Shown here: in pieces, positions 1 through 9,190 of the stretch
Layout: each line of letters starts with the position of its first letter
Position numbering within the stretch: the stretch's first letter is position 1
NCBI GenBank assembly: GCA_949361645.1
Contig: OX442418.1
Location: 13,026,406 to 13,090,405 of the forward strand
DNA: 64,000 bases
From: Spongilla lacustris
Lineage: Eukaryota; Porifera; Demospongiae; Spongillida; Spongillidae
Direction of reading: 5' to 3'
Translations under genes and position numbers: made by a program
Notes under the pieces: generated by a model
Databases searched by the model: none
What the model saw: only the letters and a program-made list of their open reading frames with translations
What the model was told of the DNA's origin: nothing

Positions 1-557
1 TTGTGGTTATAACAGAGAGCGCTAACACGGTTTCTCGGTTTAACACCGCTTCCGTGAAACAAGACGACTTTATTGGTCGAACTCAATATTCAGAAAATTA
101 GTCTCATTGATTCTATTTGCTATATAAAATATATCATTAGAAATCTAATCTCTCGCTGAGCTGTCAGTGGGATCGTTCCCGTTTTAGATTTGCGTAGTAC
201 ACTTTTTTCCTAGGCCATTGTATAATTTGTATTTGAATCTGGCTTGCCCACAAGACTTCATTTTGCATAAACAAAGGACCCAGGTAGTATCAAGCTCGTA
301 TGTAGCCTCTTTGTCACAAGCTACCACTGTAATAAGGAACTGAAAAACGCATTCGGCGGATGTACTCCAGATGTAACGTCACTTCTAATTATGACGTCAC
401 GTGACGCGCAAACATTCCAGGGCCTATATTACCTGGGGGGAGGGGATAGGACTCGACGTGATTGGTCTGGGCACGAGAGGAAGCGATTGAATATTGTGAG
501 GTGTGGCCTACACGAGACTAAAAGGTGGGCGTCGCCCCAGAAGCAGCCTTTTAAGGA
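1..557. promoter_or_regulatory. Upstream region of the first gene with CRE and E-box
   Basis: No coding region is recognised here. A consensus CRE palindrome (TGACGTCA) lies at 392-399 and overlaps a CACGTG E-box at 398-403, about 155 bp before the first plausible ATG (558). A related half-site (AACGTCAC) lies at about 375-382. The spacing suits a proximal promoter for the gene that follows. Binding is inferred from motif matches only. Confidence 0.4.
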
Positions 558-1277
558 TGAAGCGTAGAGGAGTACGATCGACTAAGAAAATAACGTATGC
601 ATTTACTGTCTCTCTTCTTCCAACAGATTCATGGCGGGCGAAGGCGAACAAAGTCGGCCGCTCCTACCCCTACGGAACCTTGTAAATGCGACTCCTTCGA
701 GGAGGGAGACTGGCTCGTATATGTCCCCGAGGACGATCAGACCGTATGTTGAACCACTCCACTCGCCCGCGTGATTCATAATTTTGCTTCCATTTTTGAT
801 CAGGCATCGTCCCCACCGATAAACAACACGACAGCTCAACAGCACAAGCGGGTCGAAGGTCTATGTAAAAGACTCCTTCACCACCTGAGCGTGTCGGACG
901 TCAAGTCGTGCTTTCCCGCCCTGCGCTCCATGGCTAGTCCCGCGGTCCTTGTGGTCGGAGAAGGCAGGCGGCTAGGGGCGATGGAAGGGTGTACCCATCC
1001 TCTATCCACGGAGTGCCAGAGAGCCGTGACTTATTTCAACGACCTCATGACGGCTTGTCACCACCTGGAAAAGGCGCTGCCAGAGGCGGTTCGTTCGAAC
1101 GAACAGGAGTTAAGAGGGTACAGCAGACTTAGCGACCAGCAGAGTGAGAGAGCGTATTCGCATCTGAAGCGCTTGCAACAAGACCTCGCGCTATGGACGC
1201 ATAACATTAGAATGATTTTGGACACTGTCGATGTCAACAAGACAGAACTTTCGTTACCACAATCCGAAATCACTTAG
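558..1277 (+). CDS. Unrecognised small protein, spliced, with helical C-terminus
   Basis: I do not recognise this gene. The last exon (about 805-1277) is open for about 155 codons and ends at TAG 1275-1277. It follows a good acceptor (TTGATCAG). A preceding exon (about 625-750) reads in phase into it through a GTATGT donor and carries an acidic stretch (FEEGDWLVYVPEDDQT). The C-terminal third is rich in Leu, Gln and Arg with heptad-like spacing (LKRLQQDLALW), suggesting helix or coiled coil. No signal peptide or membrane segment is seen. The first exon is uncertain: ATG 558 is the likeliest start, but phase-correct splicing from it would need a weak GTACGA donor. ATG 627 lies in another frame that stops after splicing. 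The gene converges with ZNF277, stop codons about 125 bp apart. Confidence 0.5.
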
Positions 1278-1400
1278 CATGCAAGCAATGCACACACATT
1301 TAAACATAATATATATTTGTATGTCTGCTTCTATCAGCCGTGGTGTCTAACAGAGCACCCCGCAACATTTTCATTATGTTGTTTTGTCAATCCTGTAGTC

Positions 1401-2673
1401 CTACCGCCTGTACACATCCTCTTTTGCACTGTCCACATTCCCTTCTGCACTGTCCACATTCCCTTCTGCGGTGTCCACATTCCCTTCTGCGGTATCCACA
1501 TTCCCTTCTGCGGTGTCCACATTCCCTTCTGCGGTGTCCACATCCAAGAAGCAAAGCATTGCATCATTTTCATATGTAGGGAAGAGGTACCTTTGGGGGA
1601 GAAAACAACGGTCATACATGTGTGCTTGAAGACTGGACGTGTGTGTGGTATGTTGTGTGCGTGTGTGTAATTACTGTGGCTGGTTCCAGGCTGAACTATT
1701 CAGAGGGAGCTTGAAATGTCCATTGAGTGTCATATGCACAAGCAGCTCATTGGTGGATTCAAAACGGGTACCACAGTGTACACAGCAGTGGCAGTAGACC
1801 TTTTGGGACAGGGTGCAGTGGGAGGGGGGAAAATGGCAGTAACACTTGCACCAGCTGTTTCAGAGGCCACACCCACCTGCCTCCTTACGTAGTTGACCAG
1901 CTTCACTTGGCTATAATAGTCCAACTGAAGATGTCGACAAATGGCGGGTAGATCAAAATCATGAGCTGCCTGTGATATTGGGGAGGGGATGAGGGATGAT
2001 TGCAAGGACACCCATTGGGTCACAAGCTGTCATGTGACACTTCCTCACAGTCATGTGGTGGACAGCAGCAGAAAACGTGGCTTCCAATGTCTTGCAAAAC
2101 AGGCAGACGATGGGCTCATGTGTAGAGCCTTGCCAGTCATCCCACTCACTGGTGTGGTGTAGGCGGTAGAGGAAGGTACTTAGGAAGATGAAACTCACTC
2201 ACTTGTTTCTGAGTACGTCCATCCATTCTCCTTCCTCCTCCTCTTCCCCCCCACTCTCCTCCTCATCATCTTCACACAGGACCTGTTCCCATGTCTTGCC
2301 CAGCTCAAGGTAGTTGACCATGTAGTACTTGTCGTAGACATGGTTACCAGGGTTAACCCTTTTGTGCTGCTTCTTCCGCATGTGCTCCTTGAGAGTAGGC
2401 ATGTCTTTAAATGTCTTCTCACAGTAGAGGCACTGGAGACTTTGGAAAGGGCACACAAACACACACACACACGCACACAATTAAATTATAAAAAGCAATG
2501 CACATATATATATGTACAGACAATGCCAACACCTTGTATTTTTAGAACACATGGCATGATGATACAATGTCCTGCTATATGTTAACAGTGGAATCACAAC
2601 TTTTTAAACTTCTATAATATAATAGAGGACATGAACTTATCCCCCACACATAAAACACCATACACACACGCAC

Positions 2674-2708
<35 letters not shown>

Positions 2709-3637
2709 TGTACCTGGATAGCTTTTGCCGAAGCAGTTGAAGGAATTCCTCCACAAACACTATCAAACAACCTGTCAGCAAACACCCACAACTATGCAAT
2801 AAGCCTACCCAAATTATTGGGCTGTCCAATACTGAATGAGTGTGTGTCGAGCATGTGCTGAAACACAAGTGCCCTATTACCGGAGAAAACCTGGGTGCAG
2901 AACAGGCAAGGCCACCTCCCCTCTGTGGCTGTCCTCTCCCTTTCCTGCACCTCCAAGATGGCTTCCTGTTACGTATGCATTTGCTGCTTTACTGCACCTG
3001 CTCCTTATATATGCACTCCATATTTTGGGACGTACCAATCGCCTCACTTGAAGATGTTGGCGCAACTGTTTGTCCTCTGGTAATGAGTCGCACAGAAGGA
3101 AGAAATCTTCTGAAGGGACTGGTGTAGGAGTTGGAGGTATATAAAAATAAAAATTAAAAAAAAAGAAAAAAGGAAAAAGAAGACATTCTTTTTCTTTACA
3201 ATGGAACAATGGTGAGTTGTACATGTACGTACATTGTAAGGTGTCAGCTGCTTGTGTGTTAGTCCTAATGACGGCTGCAAAATCTGTTACAGGGGCTTGA
3301 GTAAACCGCTTCTTCCAATACTCTGCATAGCTTTTAAAAATAAGAAAACGCTTACGTAATATTTAAAATATTCATGTAGATCCGAATCGCTAACCATTTC
3401 CAGCTGCTGATGTCGCGCGTTCCATGAATTACAATCTTGTGCGAGCATAGCATGTGTCGGAGAAACTCTTCCCGCGCTTTGGCATTCGAAAAGCACTGCT
3501 CACACAAAAGACAGGGAATTGGAAAGTCCTTTTCAGCGTCTAGGAAACAAGCGGCATTCGCTTTATTGTCTCCTACTGACTCTGGGAAGGACAGCGGCTG
3601 CAGAATAGTAGTCCCGTGAAAACTACTAGTAGTATCC
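1401..3637 (-). CDS. ZNF277: Zinc finger protein 277
   Basis: C2H2 zinc-finger protein of the ZNF277 family, a chromatin-associated regulator in other animals. The exons reassemble the family order: N-terminal finger exon from ATG 3637 (CLLCEQCF...HMLCSHK), then YWKKRFTQAPVTDF, FFLLCDSLPEDKQLRQHLQ, a finger ending HMLDTHSFSIGQPNN, LQCLYCEKTF with YLELGKTWEQV (2196-2455), an acidic EEEEEGEW run, WDDW...CLFCKTLEAT, FDLPAICRHLQLDYYSQVKL, a finger with CVHCGTRF, and the last exon (1401-1590) with YLFPTYENDAMLCFLD. Splice phases agree at each junction I checked. The C-terminus ends in a tandem heptapeptide array encoded by a minisatellite. One intron at 3404-3432 appears to be only 29 nt. The start lies 126 bp from that of COASY on the opposite strand. 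Confidence 0.92.
1411..1546 (-). repeat. Coding 21-bp minisatellite in ZNF277 last exon
   Basis: About six tandem 21-bp units, read on the minus strand, encode DTAEGNV four times, then DSAEGNV and a diverged DSAKEDV before YRR and stop (1401-1403). The unit is a multiple of three, so the frame is kept. Units nearest the stop are the most diverged. Confidence 0.9.
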
Positions 3638-3763
3638 ATTATCAGTTCTATGAACTACAACCCCATAATTTGAGAGTTCCAATATTAAGCGCACCCAGTT
3701 TGGGAGGGGGGCCGGGCCGGGGGCGTGTTTGTTGTGGCCTGGCGCGCATTTATACGGACATAA
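3638..3763. promoter_or_regulatory. Divergent promoter ZNF277/COASY
   Basis: Only 126 bp separate the start codons of ZNF277 (-) and COASY (+). The middle is GC-rich (GGGCCGGGCCGGGGGC at about 3708-3724) with no clear TATA box, as in bidirectional housekeeping promoters. The call rests on geometry and composition. Confidence 0.5.
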
Positions 3764-4829
3764 ATGTACAAGACAGGGGCATTGTTGGTTAATAATAGCA
3801 CGAAGCTGCTGATTCCAGCTGTTGCGGCCGCCTGCAGACTCGTGACAGAAGTGCTATACATCCCCATATCCGTGCCGAAAGAAGAATTAACGGGAACCAG
3901 CGTGCCAGAGTCAAACTTTGTGAACAGGACTTCGCAACAAATAGAGAAGGTGTACCTGCAAGTCTCGAAGTCACGCCCGGCCCTCGACGTGCGGTTCTTG
4001 CTTCCTTGCTGGCCTGCACAGCCGTCACTTCCGCGCAGCCAAGGGGAACCTTTGCAGCATAGCATAGAAGCTCTGCTTAGCCCGGCCACTTTCCTGGAGG
4101 ATGTGAAACGATCAGAGGAGTACCACTGGCTGTCGGAACGTGTAAAGCGCAGCAAGCTAGAGGCGGCAACGTTCCAGGCACTGGAAGTTCTAGACAGTCC
4201 GGAGAGCTCTGGAAACGAGCATGTAAGCGTCGCGGCGAACGGCTCCAATCACTCCTGGAGCGACGTAGCGTTGGGCGGGACGTTTGATAATATCCACAAC
4301 GGTCACAGACTTTTACTGACCCTAAGTGCCCTGTTGACCTCGAGGCGGATCCTCGTCGGTTTGGCGGATGGGCCCCTGCTGGCCTCGAAGGTACTTCCCG
4401 AGCTCATCAAACCGGTGAGCGTGAGGGTATCTGATGTGAAAGGTTTCCTCGCCGACGTGAAGGCGGGGATCGAACACGATGTAGTGCCCATCACTGATGT
4501 CTATGGTCCCACGGCCTGGGACGAGAAACTAGAGTGCATCGTAGTAAGCCCAGAGACAGCGCGAGGAGCGGAAAAGGTGAATGCCGAGAGAGAAAGGAAG
4601 GTAGGTTTAACGGCAGAGGTGGGCGGGGCTGGCAGCATTGGAGGTAAACAAAAGTTAATTTGACTTCAGATGTGTGGTCAATTTATCATCATCACAGGGT
4701 TTGAAGCGTTTGGCTGTCCACACAATACCACTGGTCACTTCTGACGAGTCAGAGGAGGGAAAACTTAGCTCTTCTGACATCCGTAAGGCCATGCTGGGCG
4801 TTTATCAACAAGTGCTTGTAAGGCATTGC

Positions 4830-4862
<33 letters not shown>

Positions 4863-5023
4863 ATGTGTGTGTGTGTGTGTGTATGTATGTGTGCATGAGC
4901 GTATGTGTGTGTGCTGCATGCATGCATGTGTAAACCTTTAAACACACCCACAAATGCTGATATACAGCACACATGTACACATCCAAACATGTGTACATAT
5001 GCACACACACAATACATATACAC

Positions 5024-5117
<94 letters not shown>

Positions 5118-6612
5118 CTGCATGTGGAACTCAGGGTCATGTCAATACCCTTCCGACAGGCTCCTCGGTTATCTGATTGGAATCCTTCAGACTGTCCCTA
5201 CCTTGTGGGACTGACAGGTGGCATAGCATCTGGCAAGTCCTCTGTCTTCAAGCGTCTTCAAACCATGGGTGCCTACCCTGTTGACTGTGATAAGGTATTC
5301 TGTTGTTTATAAACCATATATGTGTGCACTCCAGGGCTTATGCATAAACTGTCCATACATATGCTGTCATTTCCTGCAAACCTTGGGTCGCCCCTGTTTT
5401 AACTCAGAACACTCGCTTCTTTTAACTTGCAACCTTGAAACAGTGAGTGTTCAAACGTTGGTATCTGGCTTCTTTCCTGCAATCAGGTGTACACAGCCAA
5501 TAATAAAACCATCCCCTCCCCCGCCCCCCCCTCACAACCCTTGGAGTTTTACTGCCAAAATTATATCCTTTGCCGTTCTCATTTTCCCTCTTGGTCTCTC
5601 CCTAGCTGGGCCATGAAGCATACAGACCAGGGATGCCGGCCTACAATAAGCTTCAAGAAGAGTTTGGGCAAGGTATGGGTGAGTATGTGAATGTGAGTGT
5701 GTAAGCCACCATTGTGAGCATGATTGCAGGCATTCTGAGCAGCAGTGGAGACATAGACCGTAAGGTCTTGGGTTCTATTGTCTTCTCTGACAAGGTACAA
5801 TATGGTCAAATCTCTGATGTCACCGTGGCAACAAGGGCATTTTACACCCATTAGAGCAAGTTAGAGAAACTGAATTTGATTGTTTGGCCCGAGATATGGA
5901 ATCTTGTCCAGGACAAAATCAGACAGGCAAAAAATGATGGTATGTGTTAAGTGGCATCAGTAGTGTGAGAGGCAGGTCATGGCAACCAGTCATGTGACCT
6001 CGTGTGACCCCTGCACCCAACGATAGGTTACAAGGTCTGTGTGATCGATGCTGCAGTAATGATCAGAGCAGGGTGGGACAGGCGTGTACACGAGGTGTGG
6101 GTGACTATCGCTCCACAGGCAGAGGTGAGCCACTAGGTCTTGCCCTCTGGTCATGTGCTCCATCACATGACCAGAGGTGAGCCACTAGGTCTTGCCCTCT
6201 GGTCATGTGCTCCATCACATGACCAGAGGTGAGCCACTAGGTCTTGCCCTCTGGTCATGTGCTCCATCACATGACCTTGTAAGGTGGTGCAAAGGGTGAT
6301 GAGGAGAGATGGACTGACAGAGGAGGAGGTGAGGAAGAGGATGGGTGCCCAGCCCACAGGCCAGGAGTACGTTAGCCACGCCAATGTGGTGATATGCACG
6401 CAGTGGGATTACAGCGTCACACAGAAACAGGTATGTGCGTATGTATAGTACATGAGCTGTACACACGGTGCGTGTGTGTGTGTGATTAATGACTATTGTG
6501 AAAAAAAAACTCAAGTCATGTGATTTTCATGTGATTGTCATGTGATTTGTGGCTGCAGGTGGAGAAGGCGTGGATGGGACTGGAGGAAAGAATGAACAAG
6601 AAACACAAATAG
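3764..6612 (+). CDS. COASY: Bifunctional CoA synthase (PPAT + dephospho-CoA kinase)
   Basis: Catalyses the last two steps of coenzyme A synthesis: adenylylation of 4'-phosphopantetheine, then phosphorylation of dephospho-CoA. Exon 1 (3764-4600) carries a hydrophobic N-terminal region and the nucleotidyltransferase core GGTFDNIHNGH (T/HxGH class), followed by LPELIKPVSVRV and VVSPETARGAEKVN. Exon 2 (from 4698) has GKLSSSDIRKAMLG. The kinase half starts after a CA-rich intron with the P-loop GLTGGIASGKSS (about 5210), then LGHEAYRPGMPAYNKL, RKVLGSIVFSDK, VCVIDAAVMIRAGW and the end VEKAWMGLEERMNKKHK. The stop is TAG 6610-6612. Domain order and length match animal COASY. The hydrophobic start could direct mitochondrial association, as in mammals (inference). 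One donor (6125) sits in a tandem repeat. Confidence 0.95.
4830..5115. repeat. (TG)n and (CA)n microsatellites in a COASY intron
   Basis: A TG tract (4833-4890) is followed about 130 bp later by a long CA tract (5023-5113). The two are complementary and could form a hairpin. Both lie between the PPAT and kinase halves. Open frames across them are low-complexity artefacts. Confidence 0.9.
6121..6276 (+). repeat. 52-bp x3 tandem repeat spanning a COASY splice donor
   Basis: Three essentially identical 52-bp units (6121-6172, 6173-6224, 6225-6276). The first starts inside the exon end (GCAGAG) and includes the real donor GTGAGC at 6125, so each later copy repeats AGAG|GTGAGC. The next exon begins at about 6284 (VVQRVMRRDG). 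Within each unit GGTCATGTG and CACATGACC form a short palindrome. Confidence 0.9.
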
Positions 6613-6735
6613 TGCAAATATTATTGTCAAGTGACTGTCAAGTGACTGTCAAGTGATAATTGTGTTTGAATGTCATTGGAAAAGAAGGCATGGAAGTACC
6701 GCTTGTGGGGGGGGGGGGGGGTCCCCAGTGACATG

Positions 6736-9109
6736 TCAGATGGACGGGTCAATGTCGCTGAAGTATTCATGTGCCATTGCCTCCTCTGCTGTTATGCGAC
6801 CGCTGGGGTTGCATACGAGGTGCTGCTGTAAGAGATCAAGTCCCAGCTCATCCAGGGTGGGCACGATGAGATTTAGGGGGGCGGGGGGGTAGATCGGGAA
6901 CTCCTTGTATGGTGTGTGTGTGTGTGTGTGTAACACATACAATATAGTGTTAATTAAATTACAACGATAAACTATCACAAAATAGTACGGTGGATAATTA
7001 CAGTGGTAAACAAATGATTACATAAACACACGCACACACACACATACCTTATAGTCAGGTAGCTTGGTAACACCAGGCCATGACTTCTCAGTGGGAGTTC
7101 CAACAACCCTTTAAACCATAAAGGAAGCACAAGAAAAAAAAAGGGGGGGGGGGGGAGGAGGTAGCTAGTGTGCCAGGTTTCACCTCCCCAGCCTGTACAC
7201 AAACTATTCAGTGGCGCATGCTCCAAACATGGCAAACTCTTGAATATGGTTGTCAAGGATACTTGAAGACCCGTTTCAGCTGCTCATCAACGTCACTGCC
7301 TGGAAAGAGGGGCCTCCCGCCGTTGGCCATTTCTGAAGCACATGTCACCAATGGGAATGACACCGAAAGGGACCCCCTTTTTACCCACCTGCAAAGATGC
7401 ACCCAGCTGACCACAAATCAATGGAAGTTGTGTACACCTGTGCCCCCATCAGGACATCTGGAGGGCGGTACCACAAGGTCACCACCTGTCACAGCAAAAG
7501 GATGTGGGGAGCTATAGCAACGGACATTATGGGCACAGGAAAACAAACCATATACCTCTGCTGAATAGCTACGCACTGGAATACCAAATGCTCGTGCGAG
7601 TCCAAAGTCTGCCAACTTCAGCTCCCCTTTCTGTATGCAGAAAAGGCAATCTGACCCTTTAATGATTTAAAAAGGCAATCTGACCCTTTAAGGCAATCTG
7701 ACCCTTTAATGATTTTAAAAAAAAATTTCCCATACCGGGAGTCGAACCCGGGCCGCCTGGGTGAAAACCAGGAATCCTAACCGCTAGACCATATGGGAGG
7801 GCTGAATATCACTTCAGCCTGACGCGTATTTATTGAAAGGCTTAAATTTAGTTGTACGTTTGTCGATCATCGTGATCATTATTGTAGCAAGCACAGTTTA
7901 AAATTCCTAACGTTATTCATTTCTGCTATTAAAAAAAGGTTAACTACATGTACGTACTTTGCTTATCAAAATATTCTGTGGCTTCAAGTCCCTGTGAAAC
8001 ACGTGCAGGGCGTGGCAGAACTCCAAGCCCCTGAGGAGCTGGTAGTAGAAGGACTGCAAGAGGCATTTGTTAAAACCATGACAACTACACATATAATACC
8101 TGAACGCATTTTGCGCTGATATTCCCTCCAGAACTATCAAAGTACTTCTTCAGATCCTGGGGGGTGGAGCATGAGGGGAGGGGGTCATATCTTAGGCGAG
8201 GGGGGTCATATCTCATCCCCCATGCAGGCATTGGAAGGGTACATGAAGAGGCCACCAACAGTGGGGAGGAGGGTTATTGTAACTGGCGTGGGGAGGAGGG
8301 TTAATGTAACTGGCATGGGGAGGAGGGTTATTGTAACTGGCATGGGGAGGAGGGTTATTGTAACTAACTGGCGTGGGGAGAAGGGTTACTGCAGGGTTAC
8401 TGGCTGGGTTCCCTATAAGGTGGTCAGTATGTGATATACTTTCAGAGCATGTCACACTGGAAGCACCAAAATCTCATTAGCAAAGTTATCAGATGTCCAA
8501 GTACCTGAACCTAAGCACATCAGGGTCACATACAGCTTCATCACATGACCTTGGATCCACAAACCCACTCCCTCTATGACCCCTCTATGATCCCTCTATG
8601 ACCCCACTACGATCCCCACTACTAGCAATCACCTGGTCACAATACTCAAACACCATGGTCAGTCTGAGGCTGCGATGGAGCACATCAATGAGCCTGTGGG
8701 GAAAAAAAAAAAAAAAAAACCACAGGTGCCGCGTGTGTTTTCCTCCCACCCTTGTGAAACGGGAAGCACACCTCACTATGTTCTGATGCTTAAGTTCTTT
8801 AAGGAGACATATCTCCCTCAGAGCTGCACTCGGCACTCCCTGGAGGCGCAGTTAAGCCATGGTTTTAAACGTCGCACGGGTTTTACCTCGTCGTCTTCGT
8901 CCAGGCGGACCACTTTCAGCGCTACGATCTCTCCGGTCTCCTTATCCTTCGCTTTGTAAACCGTTCCATATGTCCCTGAGTAGCGAGAAGGTCTAATCGA
9001 ACGACATCACGCGCAGGCGTGTAGTACACGTGGGAAACAGGCGCACACAACTTGCTGTCTTGTTACACGTACCTTCGCCGATTTTCTCAACCCGCTCGTA
9101 CCGTTGCAT
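6736..9109 (-). CDS. CDK5: Cyclin-dependent kinase 5
   Basis: CMGC-family Ser/Thr kinase. From ATG 9109 the exons give [13 protein letters not shown], a [14 protein letters not shown] segment with the catalytic Lys, and PSAALRE (the CDK5-type version of PSTAIRE). These are followed by [42 protein letters not shown] (catalytic loop), [21 protein letters not shown] (DFG and activation segment with a Ser where mitotic CDKs have Thr), [38 protein letters not shown] and a final exon ending [20 protein letters not shown] with stop at 6736-6738. PSAALRE and [10 protein letters not shown] are diagnostic of CDK5, which is activated by p35-type partners rather than mitotic cyclins in known animals. An intron hosts a tRNA-Glu gene. 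The start is 81 bp from POLR1B. Confidence 0.93.
7727..7798 (-). tRNA. tRNA-Glu (TTC anticodon)
   Basis: A 72-nt cloverleaf on the minus strand: acceptor stem TCCCATA/TATGGGA, D-loop with GGTCTAGCGGTTAGGA (A box), anticodon loop TTTTCAC giving UUC, T-arm GGTTCGACTCC (B box), discriminator A, no encoded CCA, and a T-run downstream. It lies inside a CDK5 intron, in the same orientation as CDK5. Confidence 0.95.
8245..8400. repeat. 27-bp minisatellite in a CDK5 intron
   Basis: About five units of GGGGAGGAGGGTTATTGTAA plus CTGGCAT, with small indels at the right end. G-rich on the plus strand. Noncoding: it lies between CDK5 exons. Confidence 0.8.
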
Positions 9110-9190
9110 TGCTATTATTAAAATTAACTTATTGTGGTAATGATTAGTTATTAACAATTATTGTTTTCGAAGCCGACCACGTGGGGCGAA
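9110..9190. promoter_or_regulatory. Divergent promoter CDK5/POLR1B
   Basis: Only 80 bp lie between the CDK5 and POLR1B start codons. A CACGTG E-box is at about 9179-9184, just before the POLR1B ATG, a typical site for MYC/MAX/USF-type factors. The rest is AT-rich (TTAATTATTA-like) with no canonical TATA for either direction. Confidence 0.55.
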
